Below are positions 42,347 to 54,550 of a stretch of 64,000 nucleotides of DNA, piece by piece. The position numbers and the translations under genes are program-made. The stretch comes from Edaphochlamys debaryana. Its lineage: Eukaryota; Chlorophyta; Chlorophyceae; Chlamydomonadales. Each line of letters opens with the position of its first letter. Position 1 is the first letter of the stretch. A model generated the notes under the pieces. The model saw nothing but the letters and a program-made list of their open reading frames with translations, made no database searches and was not told the DNA's origin. The stretch spans positions 1,860,001 to 1,924,000 of the forward strand of contig JAEHOE010000002.1 in the NCBI GenBank assembly GCA_016858145.1, written 5' to 3'.

Positions 42347-44240
42347 GCTTCTAGGTGGGCCAGGAGCGTCCCCCAGCGCCTAACCACCTGGCCCGACTTC
42401 TGTGCAGCCCTCATCGACCGCTTTGCTGAGCAATCTGAGGTGCTGTACTACCGGCTTGCCCACTGTACACAGGGAAGTAGCGAATCCGTTCGTGATTATG
42501 CTGACCGCTATCGAGGCTTACTAATCATGTTGGGCCTGGGCCTGTCAGGGACGCCTCTGGACCTGAGCCATATGCACAACTTCATCCGTGGCCTTCGAAG
42601 CTCCATCGGGGATAAGCTGTTCCTCTTCAAGCCTCGTGACTTGGATGGGGCAATTGAGTCTGCCATTTATGTGGAGGAGGGCTCAAAGTATCCCCGGCAT
42701 GAGGAGTCGCCACGGGACCCGTCTCCGCCGCCGGCGCGCAGCACTACTACAGCCCCTGATTCCCCTTCCCGCAACGGGGCTAGTGGACGCAAGGTTTCGG
42801 ACGACGGACATGATGCTGGCTCATGGGACGAGGATGGCTACGAGGACAGCAACAGCGGTGATAGCGGCGGCTCTGGCACCAGCGACTCTTCCGCCCGTGC
42901 CGGCGCCTCCCGCTCTCCCCACCGCAGTGTGCACTTCGAAGATGGAGGCAGCCCTGGCGATTACGACTACGATAATGGTCAAAGCTCGTCACCGCGTGCT
43001 GCTCCGTCGCAGTGGCATGGCGGCGAGGACAACGACCCCGCCGCCGCCTATACCGTTGACACCTCTGTTCGTCCTCCTCACCCGGCCGTGCTTCGCCTTG
43101 GGGGAGCTTTCAATGAGCGTCCCAGGCCAAGGTCTGCGCCATCTGTAGCCTTGGCATGTCAAGCCCATCTGTCTGGCCCTGCGCAGTACGATGATGACGA
43201 CAACCTTGATTCCTTGCTTCCGCTGTGTGGCTGTTCGTATGCGCCTCAGTCATGGTATTGGCAGGGCGGTGAAACGATACGAGGTGTGGCTTGCTGTGCC
43301 CCCAGAGGGCACCGGGATTCATGCGCGAGTGTGGGACGTGGTGTGTCTGGCCGCGATATGCGCGATGGACCGGGCCAGAAGGTACAAGTATGCGCACAGG
43401 GACGCTCAGGACCACTCCTTGATGATGGCACAGGCTTTAGCAGTAGCACGAGGCGAGTTTGAGGGCCGTTTGCAGTGTTTTGCGGAGGTTGGGCTCACGC
43501 ACAGGGGCTGGGATGAGGTCCCAACCGACCACCCTTTCCTAGCGGCCAGGGCGGATGGATCAGTGCAGTATGCAGGCCCGGACGCCCCTTGATGGAGGCG
43601 GGGCACACCCTGCGGCGCATAACAAACGGGAGGGAGCCGCAGGGGGGGGGGGGGGGGGGGGGGGTCGCCCGGCGGCGCATAACAAACGGGAGGGAGTCGC
43701 AGGGCAGGGGCGGGGACCGGGTGAGCTACACGTGGCGTTTGATGGGATGTGCACCTTGCGGAAAGGGGACATAGTCCTCTGCGGCGCATAACAAACGGGA
43801 GGGAGCCGCAGAGTGGGAGTGAATGTGGGGTCGGGAGAGCCAGGATCGAGAGGTGTACGGCCAACAGTGTGAGCACATGATGAACGGTAAACGGTTACTG
43901 GTAGGAGGCGCGGCCGAGGAGGGGCCATCGATACACGCTGAGCATGGTCATTGCGTGCCAAGGACTAAGGTGGTACCTGAGTGTGGTCAGTGCAAGTTAT
44001 GACAGGGACTTGCGTTCTGGCTTGCAGGGGGCAAGCCCGTGAGGTGGGTCGCTTGGCCCCAGCGTTCAGCGCTGTGACCCCAGGGGGGTCCTTCATTGTA
44101 AACACCGAGGACTGTGTAAAAAGATGGAGCAGTTGACTAACAGCATCAACACCATGTGGAGGCAACAACAACAAGAGAGGGACGAGGTACGGTCAAGGTT
44201 GGACAGGTTGGAAGCCACATTTGGCGCCGCCATGCGTTAG
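42347..44240 (+). pseudogene. Ty3-like gag, copy 2, disrupted by LINE insertion
   Basis: Same gag as 27573-28582. The frame is open from 42317 and reads SRWARSVPQRLTTWPDF onward, but it is broken after DNLDSLLPLC by the LINE fragment at 43229. The last helix (KKMEQLTNSINTMWRQQQQE) lies beyond the insertion and ends at the stop 44238-44240. The repeated CTGTGT at both junctions (43223-43228 and 44112-44117) is the likely target-site duplication. Confidence 0.85.
43229..44111 (+). mobile_element. 5'-truncated LINE fragment inside gag copy 2
   Basis: Related to the LINE in R copy B but a different family member. The frame ending at 43592 reads GIGRAVKRYEVWLAVPPEG, ARVWDVVCLAAICAMDRARR and TDHPFLAARADG, each aligning with the other LINE's C-terminus. 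The 3' part has three copies of GCGGCGCATAACAAACGGGA (43611, 43672 and 43780) and a run of 23 G at 43642-43664. The 3' tail carries TGTAA (44097-44101) and the same ending ACCGAGGACT. 5' truncation fits target-primed reverse transcription. Confidence 0.85.
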
Positions 44241-46503
44241 GGCCCTGAAGTCTACTCGATTATTGGTCCCAGCAACGGTTCTGACAACCCACGGCCTCTG
44301 CCTTACCCCCGGCGACAGAGCTCCGTCCCAGAATCCTCTGGTTGTGCCGATTGCCGTACCCCTGCAGCCCTGACCGCCATCAAGCGTGCCTCTTCGCCTG
44401 CGGCTACGGTACCCAGGGTCAACAGCCACCAAGAACTTTCCGGCCTGTCGTCAAGACGCTCAACACCAACGCCAAGTCCAGCAGTCAAGGGCGACGGATA
44501 CCCCGCAGTGTCCGCCGATAAGGTCAAGCCCGTCAACAAGCAACCCCGGTCACGCCATGTGCCTGGTGGTGGACGGGCCAAGCCCCAAGACGTGAGCAAC
44601 CGACCCAACCGTCATCATGCTCAACCCAGTCTCCCCAAGACTTGCTCCAATGGCAACGGCAACAGTGCGTCTCAACAGCATCGGGTGTCTCAAGGCCGGC
44701 AGGTGCAACAGCGGCACAACCCTCGAGCCCCTCCGTCAACCGGTATGTCCCAGACTCGCTGGGTTCTCGAGTTGGTGGCGGCTGTGCTTCCGCCGCAGGA
44801 GCTCTTCCGTGCGGCTAGGCGAGCTCAGCGGCAGGCTCAGCAGGCGCCCCGCCGTGGGCAGCGACACCGTGGCCCCAGTCGCACACCTGCTCAGCCGGTT
44901 AATGCCAAGCCGCCTTTGCAGCCCAGTCCTCGGTGGTTACAGCGCCCTGCTGATGCCGGCGCCCAGCCGCGCCGTCATGCTCCTGCGCCAGTCCCCGATG
45001 GCCATCGCCGGCGTGTCCCCTTATCCCCGGCGGACGCCCCCGCTCCATGCTCGCCCAGGAGCAGCGGCCGGTTGCCTAGCACCGACCAGCCCCGCAGGTG
45101 CTCCGGCGCTCAACCGCCGCCATGCGGTGGCCTTAGCCCGCCACGCGCTAGGAGCCCTCCTGCGTTGGACCTGAACACGGACAAGGATCAGGAGGATGTT
45201 CGGGCATGGGGCCCGCGTGCGGCCTAGCCGGCCGCCGCGCTCCATGGGGCCTTCGTGCCGCCGCCCCGTGGAGCGGCCTAGCCAAGAGCCGGGAGCATGG
45301 TCAGATCCCGCTAGCTCTTTGGCGCTGATGAACCACTGAACGGATGCTACAAGGTCAGACCCTGACCCACGATTGCGCACATGGGGTGTCAACATGACCC
45401 CAGCGCGGGCAGTGCTGCCACCCTGCGGCCTAACTCCAGCCCTTCAAGCGGTGGGCGCGGCGTACCTTGCCTCCCTTTCCTTACCCACCGCAGGTCGACC
45501 AAGCATCCGGCCGGTCATCATTGACTTGCACGTCACTTGAGCGAGCCGTGCCACCGCTCTGGTGTAACCCTCGGCCATTATGCCAAGCAGTCAACATCTT
45601 CGGCGCTAACCCGTCAACTGCCATGTCAGGTCTCACCTTCGGTGGTTGCACCCCCTCCAGCATGTTCGTGGCCGTGTACCAGTCCTGTGGCATGGATGGG
45701 CGAACTCAGGCCTGAGAACGCCCCATGACACCGGCCACTAGCGGAGGCCACCTGACAACCCCCAGCTTCATTATACTGGTTGTGACTTCGGCAACGTGAC
45801 TCCAACTTCGTGACTTCAACACCATACCAATAAGCTTTGCGGGAAATCATCGTGGGTTTGTGCGTCCCTTACCTAGTTTCTGTCTCCGTGAATCCTTCCT
45901 CCGTCTACCGTTTCTCCCCCCCCGTCTACGAGATTAACAATAACCGATAACCGACTCCGTCTCCTACTGTGCAACGTTACCTTCGGTATTTATCCTTGGA
46001 CAACTGACTACAGTGGCGGCTTGCGTGTGGCACCGTGGGCCGGTGGCGGCCTCACTCCGTCCCTCGTGCCCTATCAAGCCGGGTTCTTCAGACTACAACG
46101 CCATGGTTATTAATTATTGCGCTCCCCTCCTCCTCTTCCCCTTCGCGCACTCCAATAAACGGTGCCCTGCGGCATCGAATTTCTCCTTCGAGCATTCGAC
46201 GAAGTGTGACGACTCGGCACGACTCCTCCCCCTTCTCCCTTCCCCTCTCCTGCCGAGCCCCAAGCCTCATCGAGTGACCTACTTGACAACGTGACAACCC
46301 ACAGGCTGTCCCCTGGCGGAGCCTCGTGATGGCGCCATCAGCGGCGGATGGGCTTGTGCCCTAAAGCGTGCTGCGTGGGCGCGGGTACAATAGAAGGCAT
46401 GGATAGGGAGGGCGGCTAAGCACTGGTCTGCGTACGCCGGGTTCCAGGATCGACCTCCGGGGGCGTCGTTCCCTGATAGGATCGCCGGACGCCAGCTACG
46501 GGC

Positions 46504-49500
46504 CGCAAGTGCTTGCGTACTCAAGTGAGGTCTTTACCTGCTTGCGTGGTCGCGGTTCGGGCCCTTGCCGGCGTCTCTACCGCTTTGCGTGGGGAAGCCG
46601 GTGGGGGGAATTCCGAGCGGGTACGTGCCACACCCGGCACCGTCGCGTGCCCTTGCGCTATCAGGACCGTCGACAGCGCATGTGAGCGGCCTAGGCATTC
46701 GTCGAGCGTGTGTGTGTGACGCGACAGGCGAGAGGCCGAGGGCCGATAAGGTGGTGCGGTCTTCCGACCGCAAGGAAGGGATGGATAATGAGGTGAACAA
46801 GTAGAAGACAATTGCTATCTTGTGCCCGAGCTTGCTGGCCGAGCGCCGTGAGGCGCGAGGCCTTGGCGCCAAAGTGTGGCTTTCTCTGCGCGCTCCCCTT
46901 CTATCAGCGGCAACATCTTCTATGTGGAGCATCTAAGCGACTGGAGAAATGTGGCGATGCTCGGACTTAGGTGGAGAAAAGAAGAACACGACAAAGTGGA
47001 GCAGCCGGCGCGAGGAGCCCCAGCAGCGCGGCAAGCAGTGTTGTGTGTGCGAGGAGACTAGGTGGTATCTTGGCTACTTTAGCGACGCGGGAGGTTCGGT
47101 GGGCGCAGCCGTGAACCAGAGTGACTTTATGCAGGGAAGCGGCGCCCGAGCTAGGAACCCCTGTTGTGCTTAGAGCTGGAGCTTTTGGTGTAGTTGCAAG
47201 GGTTAGGTAGGCAAAGCCCGGGTAGGTAGGTGAATTGGGCGGGACCCGAAGGCGCGGAGGCGCGCGCGGGACAGCCCTCTCTCCCCAGCCTGCGTGGCCT
47301 TGTGGTGGTGTGGTTTAGGTGTTGGCGTGGTGCTCAGCGAGGGCCTCGTGGAGCTTGCGTGGCAAGCACCGGCGCTTCCCAGCGCCGGTGCGCCCAGGCC
47401 GCCGCTAGCAGCAGCCAGGGGGCTTCGTCCAGCCCCTCGCTTGGCCGGGCCGTGTGGCGGGAGCCCGGAAGCCCGAGCCTCACGGCTCGGGCTGGGCCCT
47501 GCGCCACCTTCCAACAATCCCGGAGGGGCCTTTGCGGGCCTCCGGCGGGCCCGGTCCCCGGAAGGGCAGGCCCAGGTGTCGGAAGGCCCATGTGGTACGG
47601 CAGACCCAGGTCAGGCCCGCTGCGCGCGCGCTCTTTAGGGCCCAGACGTGGCATTTCCCAGGAACGCTAGAACACTCTTTACTCTTACAGCTCTCTTACT
47701 TTCGGTTTCCCCGGCTCTCTGTTCACTCTCCAAAGCTCTCAGACTCTCAACTACTCTCGGCTCTGTTAATCGGCTTGCGCCGGACTGATCACCCGTCGCT
47801 CTGAACACTCGGTACTGTAAGGTCTCAGCTCAATTACACGCCCCAGATCCCGGACCCACAGTACTAGGTTTGGTCGCTGATCGCTGCAGTCTCGGCCGCA
47901 GCTGTATCGCCCCCCGCCGACCAGGAGCAGCTATCGTCAGCAAGCAAAGGCCCAGGAGGGCCCAAGCCTCTGCCTGTGCCAGGCCCCGTACCGGACCCAG
48001 CTGTTCCCGGGACCCCTCTCGTGGACCACACAGCCGGAACCCCATCGCAGCTAGCAGGGTTCTCTGTTAAGGGCCACGCTCAGCGTGCCCGCCGGTCTAC
48101 TAGGGAGCCGAGCGTCAGCGAGGCGACAGCAGCCGCTATTTGATCAGCCGTTTCCGGCAGCCAGGGCTTCGTGCTTGCACAACCTCGCCCTCGGCCCTCT
48201 TTCCCCTCGCCCGCCCCCAGGACAAGAACCCCTTGCCCTGAGTGCGTGCCGCCGAGGGAGAGTCTACATCTTCCCGTCAGGCGTTTCCGCCGTCTGTACG
48301 TGGCATAAATCGCTTCCGCTTCAACCCCAAGACTCTGGTACTGCGTGGTGATCCGCTCACCGCCTTTGGTATATCTCTGTACTCCACCAACCCGGCTTGT
48401 GGGGTGTCTCCTTACTCCCCCTTGCCCGCACGTCTAGAGGCTTTGCAACGGTCCAAGGGCGCGGCAGCTACACCTTCGGCAGTAGAAGACTACAACAGCA
48501 AGCAGTGCACGGCGAAAATTTCTGGTGCGCCAATTTGGTCTCTACCCCGTTGGTGTGGTCGCCTCCGCTTGCGGACGCCACACGTGCATGCTGCAAGCTG
48601 TGGCAGAGCGCTGAAGGCTGAGGGCTGAGGGGTAGGATGCCGGGGAGCGGGCGTAGGGGCACAGGGACACGGGGAAGCAGCTGCGCGGGGGTTGCGTGGC
48701 GCGGCCAGAATCGCCATGGGGTCCTACGGCTGGGCGGCGGCGCAGGAGCCGTGCCACCGTATCTGGCTGTCGAGCTGTGGCTGCTGATGGCGCTTGGAGA
48801 CGTTGAGGCAAGGGAGCGAGTCCTGGGGCAGGCGAGGGCATGGGGTAGGCAGCCAGCATACGTGTTACCAAGCTAGCCGGGCTCCGACGAGCTCCCCAGA
48901 CGAAAGGCGCCGGCGCGACCAAGCCGGACCTGCGAAAGAAACCCACGTACCAACACCTGCTTCCCGTACCCCTAGGCTCGCGGGTCACGCCATGCCCCTG
49001 GACCCGGCCCGGCCACGCAAAACCCCGCGTAGCCTGTGGCCTGGCCGTCCGGCGATCCCCGCACACAAAGCGTAGCCGACGCCCCGCTCTCCACCTCCGC
49101 CGCCGGCCCCACGGACCCTAAGCTAGACCAAACTGACACTCCACTGTAGAAACCAAAACTCCCGGCGGCGTACTCCAGGCTGACTCCAAGCTGACTCCAA
49201 GCTGACTCCAGGGGGCAAGGGGGGACATGGCCGTGCCGGCATGTTGGCTATTCAGCGCCCCCTGGAAATAGCTATTCTGAAGCGTAGAAGACAAGTTCCG
49301 CGCGAAATGGGCAACTGCGACTTGCGCCTCCGCTAATTTGTGCAGTTTGCCAGCCCGCACTTGCACAACATGTCGGCAGGTCGGCGCGGGCTTCGCCCGC
49401 GCCAAACCCTTCACCCATTTTGCGTATATTGCGCACGCTGGAACCACCCATAATTTGCGCAATTTGCAACTGGTCGCCCAACCCGTACTAGTGCTACGCT

Positions 49501-50929
49501 CCCGATGGCGCGGCCCCCAGAAGAAGAGGGCGGCGTGCAACAGCGCCACCACCGTCCGCCGTGAGGCTCAGATGACTCAGTCGGGACAGGTCGGGATCGC
49601 ACCGGGAACACCAAGAGGCATCTCAAGCGGCCTTACATCTCCGGCTGGGGCAGGAGGTGCAACGGAGCAAGCTTTGGGTGCGGAGCGAGGGGGCGCTGCA
49701 GGGCGTGTGGCGGATGTGCAAGGACCGAGTCTGCTCGAATTCCCCATTGCAGCGTTTCGCAAGTTGAAGAGACGCCAGCACTCTGTCTCCCCATTCTCGT
49801 TACACAGTCATAGCCGTCATAGCCCGCATCAGCGTGCGCCTAGACATAGCTGTCCGTGCGTCCTTCACACGGCAATAGTAATTTGCAGAATGGCCCTGCG
49901 GTGCTCTTCGTCGGCACTCCGCGCCAGCACTTTCGGCAAAGGCAAACAGGTGCGAGCAGTGTCGCGCGTAGGAGGGTGTCCCGCGTACTTAACCGCGGCG
50001 CCGCGGGTTCCTCCAGCAGGTGCGCCGCGGTGCGGTGGCCACCTTGGTGTTCCGCGGAATTCAGTTCCCTCCCTTCGTTGCGAGTGGCAAGTACTCGGAG
50101 CTGGAAAAGCGGCTGGCGACTACGGAGCAGGTGGGCACGCACGAAAGCAGACAGCAAAAGACACGGGGGCACGATAGCTAGCTTAACTTCACCGTGGCCC
50201 CGCTCGCACAGTCGCTCGCCGAGGCGGAGCAGCGACGCATCGAGGCGGAGGAGCAACGCATGGAGGCCGAGGAGCGGGCGGACAAGGAGGCGAGGCTGGC
50301 GCGGTGGCGTGTCCTGGTGGGTTCGCAAGCACAGCGCTGCGATCATGCACTTGGCCACGGCCTGATGCGGGCACGTCTGCCGTTTCGCAGGCTGGCACTA
50401 TTCTCACTTGCGGGCTTCTGTTCCTCCTTCAATGGGCCTTGTTCGGGCCTGGAGCCGCTGCAGCCCTGGGCTCCAGGCCCCCTGCCTAGTGGTGGACCGC
50501 TAAGGCTCTGCACTGACTGCGCCCACAGGGGCGCGAGGCGGTTGTGGCAGTGGCCTGGACCGCAATCGGCGCCCAAGCAATCGCGAGTCGAGACATCGTG
50601 GGCTTCTTTGGCCTGGCCCCCGCCTTTGAGGCGTGCTCAGCAACGTCGCGCATAATCCGTGAAATTTTGGGAGGCATATACGCATGCATGAAAGGCTTGT
50701 TGGCAATGTTTTGGGCAACGTTCTGGGCAACGTTCTGGGCAGTGTTGGGGGCAAAGCTGTAGCAGTGCATGGGCCGACGCGCTCTGGCGGCGGGAAGGGT
50801 GCCGGGGTGAGGAGTTCTTGACTGGGTTTCGCCAAGCAGGCTCTGCTCTGCTGATTGCTGGACGCAGTCGGCCGGTTGCTGGAGCTCAAGGTGTTGGTGG
50901 GTGGTTAGTTCTTGAAAGGGCAAGGGAAG
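46504..50929 (+). mobile_element. Repeat R, copy C (uninterrupted)
   Basis: The only R copy without an insertion, 4.43 kb, so it serves as the reference. It starts in CGCAAGTGCTTGCGTACTC and ends in GGGCAAGGGAAG. It differs from A and B at scattered single bases and in the numbers of two short tandem repeats, the 21-bp heptad unit and the 12-bp FWAT unit. The R-borne gene is at 49890-50489. Confidence 0.88.
49890..50489 (+). CDS. Small coiled-coil/membrane protein gene of repeat R, copy C
   Basis: Exons 49890-49949, 50017-50130, 50212-50316 and one ending at 50489 give 125 residues. The coiled-coil exon is 35 codons (SLAEAEQRRIEAEEQRMEAE...), between copies B (28) and A (63); all three lengths are multiples of seven. 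The first exon has one change (SALRAS instead of SALGAS). The alternative last exon from 50529 reads VAVAWTAIGAQAIASRD ... FWATFWAVLGAKL and stops at 50760-50762. Confidence 0.55.
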
Positions 50930-51963
50930 TCGAGACAGTTGACGTGGGCAGACGCAGTGCTGGAGCTTATGTGATGGACTGTAGCAAGCAAGGCGATTTG
51001 ACTTGCCTCACATGGACTCTGCACCGTCATGTGGTGGTTGGATACTTGGACGGGTGACAGAGCAGGTATCGCTGCTAGCACACTATGGCAGGAGTTCGGT
51101 GGTTGCTGAAAGTTGTGGGAGTTGACTGGGGTAAGAACCTGTGCGCACCACATGTACGGAAGGTGCACCACATGTACGGAAGGTGCATCACCTCTTATGC
51201 TGGGATTAAGCCTAAGCCTGACTCGCTAAGGCCGGTAGTATCGCAAAATGCAACTGTAACTCTGGAGTAGCTCTGAAGTTGTTGCCTCTCGAGTGCCTTC
51301 ACCGCTGTCTCTGTGCTTCCCGACGACCATTCTCGTGAAGCTGTGCTCCGCTTGGCTTCTCGTGCCTCGAGTCAATGCGCTTCCAGACGTGGGCCCAGGG
51401 CAGCACCCGTGGTCTAGCTCACAGTTTGCTACCGACTTCAGTCTTCACAGCCGACATGGGTATGCCACGAACCATACTGTGTCCTGACACGAGGAAGAGG
51501 GGTAGTGTGCAGCTGCACGCGCTTCGGGCGTGGAGCACTGGGCGGCTGCTTGTTGCAGGGGGGGGTAGGAACGAAACCCCCGGACATCATGCTGCAAAAC
51601 CCGAGGACCCCGTACGGCACATGACACTGCCGTACAAGGCCTAAATGTCAACCAGTTTGTACCGTTCCCTCTGCACGGTCTACAGACTTCGAGGACAGCG
51701 TGGGGGGCGTGAAGACCCAGTTCCAGTACAAGGAGGTGGGTTTGGGATGAGGAGGGGTGGAGGGTGATGGTACCTTAGCATGGGCGAGGGACAGCGCGGG
51801 GGGAGCGGGCCAAGATGCGGTTCCGGTACAAGGAGGTGGGTTGCTGGGTTAAGCTGACTCCAAGCTGACTCCAAGCTGACTCCAGGCTGACTCCAGGCTG
51901 ACTCCAGGCTGACTCCAGGCGGACTCCAGGGTCCTCCAGATGCGCCGCGAAGGGTTCCAAGCA
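50930..51963 (+). repeat. Tail T, copy C
   Basis: Copy of 36372-37389. It has one extra unit of a short tandem repeat (GTGCACCACATGTACGGAAG near 51160) and scattered changes. The GCTGACTCCA(A/G) array lies at 51853-51932. No gene is supported. Confidence 0.7.
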
Positions 51964-53186
51964 TTTAGTCCGCCGTGCCGCGTTCAGGGGTGGGTGGGGC
52001 GGAGACGGGGTGGTGATCGGTGTAGCCGCCGTAGGGGACAAGGGTGGGGTCGAGGTGCAGGAAGTCATAGGGGTCGTCGTCCGGGCCGTACAGCGGGGGT
52101 GGCAGCCGGCGGGGCGGTGTAGGTGGCGCCGGGCGGGGAGGGCTGTGGGGCAAAGGGGTTCGGTGCGGCGCAGGCGAGGGCGGTGCGAGGGGCGGCGGGG
52201 GAGGGACGGGCGGCGCGGGAGGGAGAAGTGGCGGGGGCGCGGGGGCGGGAGGAGGGGACGCTTGGGCGGGGGGTGGCGGAAGGGAGGCGGGAGGCGGCGT
52301 GGGGGCGGAAGGAGGAGGCGGTGGGGGGTCGGAGTGTGTGTTTGGGATGGGCGGTGGTGGTGGTGGCGGGGGAGGAGGAGGAGGGGGAGGAGGGGGGTGG
52401 AGGAGGAGGGGGTGGCGGTGGCGGCGGTGGTGGCGGCGGCGGCGGCGGCTGAGGCCGGAAGGTTGGAGGGGGAGGGGGTGGGGGAGGAGGTGGGGGAGGG
52501 GGTGGGGGAGACAGGTGCGGGTGACGGCGCAGAGTGCGGGAAAACCGGATGCGGTGGGGTTGAGGGGGAGGCGGCGGCAAGGGGGGAGGCAGCGGGAGGG
52601 GCGGTGGCGGCGGTGGGGGAGGGGGCGGCGGGACTGGAGGTGGGGGAGGAAGAATATCGTTGTCGGCGCTGGGCAGGAGGCGGAGGAGGTGACTCACAGG
52701 GGGGAAGCCGGGGAGGATGGTTGAGTGTCGTGCGTAGAAGCGGCGCACAGCGGTGGCGAGGAAGGCGCGGGGGTATCCACGGCGTTGCAGGCGGGCAAGG
52801 GCGGCGGCGGCGGCAGCGGCGAAGAGAACGTAGCGAGAGGAGGTGCGGGCGAGGGTAAGGAGCGTGCCAACGACGACGTTGAGTTTGGTGTGGCGTGGGA
52901 TCATGGAGGAGAAGGGGGTGAAACGGGCGAGGGGAAGGGCGGCAAAGGCGGGGCTGTCAAAGCGGCTGTAGGGGGCGACGGAGTAGGCGGCGTGGCCGGA
53001 AACGGAGGTGGCATGGGCGGTGACGGCGAAGTTGAGGTAGGGGACGGCGGGCTGGTCGGCGGAAGTGGAGGCGGAGGCGGTGAGTTTGAGGTCGGTCAGG
53101 TAGACACCGTGCAGGCCCTCGAATGGGGTGGAGGGGTCGTTGTAAAGCAGGTGCGTGAAGAAGGGGTTGTTGAAAGCTCCCACGTC
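51964..53186 (-). mobile_element. Truncated Penelope-like element (3' end only)
   Basis: Matches 37390-38618 of the near full-length element and stops abruptly at 53186, just inside the YADD-containing region. The frame 53201-52065 (minus) stays open through VGAFNNPFFTHLLYNDPSTP, SVSGHAAYSVAPYSRFDSP and RRGYPRAFLATAVRRFYARH, followed by proline-rich sequence. It thus keeps the C-terminal frame that the longer copy has lost. Because the similarity continues leftward through T, R and gag, the truncation is better explained as the end of a segmental duplication than as a separate 5'-truncated insertion. Confidence 0.85.
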
Positions 53187-54085
53187 AACACAGTGGGGCA
53201 CGCAGCTCCAGGGCCTCTCCCCCCAGGGGCCCCAGCAAGCGGTCCGCGTGATGAGGCGGCCCCTAGCCGGGCCTAGGGGTTGACGGGTGCCTGGCGCAGG
53301 GGGGGGGTAGGTCCTCCTCAGACATACATCATGCCTCGTCTGTACAAAGCTTGCCGAGAGGATCCCATATCCGCTTTCAGAAATAAAAACGAAGGTTTTA
53401 TTGCAAAGTTATGAGGGCCCAAAGTTCTCGGTCGGTCGTCGGTCGGGGGGGGTGGGGGGACTTTGGGAGGCTGTGTGGCGGGACTTTGTCACCGCGGCGT
53501 AGAGCACCGCCCAGCATCATCCCGCACGCTCTGAGCATGCAGCATGGCAAGAACTTATGCTGTCAAGTCACTGGTACCCTTCCAGCGGTGTTAGGGAGTC
53601 GGGACCGGTGGGACATGTCGGCATGCCGGCCCCGGGGCACACACGCGGCCACCCAAAGGCGTCTCCCAGGTGCTCCCGGAAGCCCGCCTTCCACTCCCGC
53701 GCCCCAGACCGCACAATACTTGCAATGCACAACCCTGATACCGCCCTTGATTGCTGAGCCGTTGGTCAATTGACGGGTCGGGGTTCGTGGCATGGTTGAT
53801 GGTACCCGACCAACGTGGGCCACCGGGAGTGCTGTGCGCGCCCATGGATAGAGCACACGGTCAGCAGTCCAGCGAAACGCGAAAGGCATGAAATGGAATA
53901 CGTACAGGCCTTGTACGACAGTGTCGTACACTGTACGGGTCGGTCGGTCGTCGGTCCCGGGGGGTCGGGGGACTTTGGGGCATGATATCGGGCAACTTTG
54001 TTTGTACCCCCCCCCTGCCTGGCGCCGCAATGACTGGAATGGAATTCACCGTAGCTCAACGGAGGACGGGCCCGTTGATACATGC
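53187..54085. other. Unassigned DNA with diverged repeats
   Basis: No gene is supported. Two stretches, near 53430-53480 and 53940-54010, resemble each other (TCGGTCGGTCGTCGGTC followed by GGGGGACTTTGGG). The stretch 53886-54020 is a diverged, reversed relative of part of tail T (shared AGGCCTTGTACG and CAGTGTC). An AT-richer patch around 53380-53405 (AATAAAAACGAAGGTTTTAT) stands out from the GC-rich surroundings. Confidence 0.45.
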
Positions 54086-54312
54086 CAGTGTTGCTATCTG
54101 AGTCGGTTAGTCGGCTGGACAGTCAGCCGGCGCCGGCTAATCTGAAGGAAATCCGGAATTAGCCGCCGGCCCAGCCGACTAAAGCTGGGCTGGCGCCCTA
54201 GGCCAGCCGACAAACCCGTGCCAATCCGCCACCGACAGCCGGCTAAAAGGGCCGGACCGGGCGGATTAGCCGCCAGCTCAGCCGACGAATCCCAGGGAAG
54301 ATAGCAACACTG
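54086..54312. mobile_element. hAT-type MITE, 227 bp
   Basis: Terminal inverted repeats are CAGTGTTGCTATCT (54086-54099) and its exact reverse complement (54299-54312). Flanks are ATACATGC (54078-54085) and ATGCATGC (54313-54320), an 8-bp target-site duplication with one mismatch. CAGTGTTGC-type ends and 8-bp duplications are typical of hAT elements. The inside consists of imperfect repeats of CAGCCGAC/GCCGGCTAA and has no coding capacity. Confidence 0.8.
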
Positions 54313-54421
54313 ATGCATGCAGAGGGGGGGCGCGTTAGTCAGGGTCCCATGGTCAGCCGGGTCCAGCCGGGTCCAGGCGGGGGGGCAGAGGTCAACTTCC
54401 ACCGGCCCAGGGAGCACTACT

Positions 54422-54550
54422 GCGGCCGTTCACGTTGAGCCAGGGGGAGTCCCAGATTCCGTCCCACGAGGTGCCCCAGCATCCTCGCAACTGTCGCAAG
54501 ACCTGGTCAATGAGTCGCTGGGTACCATCGGGGCGACGGTGGGGCTGCAT
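54422..54550 (+). pseudogene. Duplicated fragment of the first exon of the downstream 11-exon gene
   Basis: CGGCCGTTCACGTTGAGCCA and onward matches 56472-56580 in the same orientation: CAGGGGGAGTCCCAGATTCC is identical, and GAGTCGCTGGGTACCATCGG is shared further on. The middle differs by an insertion (CACGAGGTGCCCCAGCATCC region). The frame RPFTLSQGESQIPS of the real exon becomes RPFTLSQGESQIPSHEVPQH here. There is no start codon or splice site in a matching place, so this is a broken copy. Confidence 0.8.

Larger units (their letters stand above)
42347..46503 (+). mobile_element. gag-bearing internal region, copy 2
   Basis: Nearly identical to 27579-30845 but interrupted by a LINE fragment at 43229-44111. 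As in copy 1 no pol domains are present. It runs into R copy C at 46504 at exactly the same position as copy 1 runs into R copy B, showing a shared origin. Confidence 0.85.
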
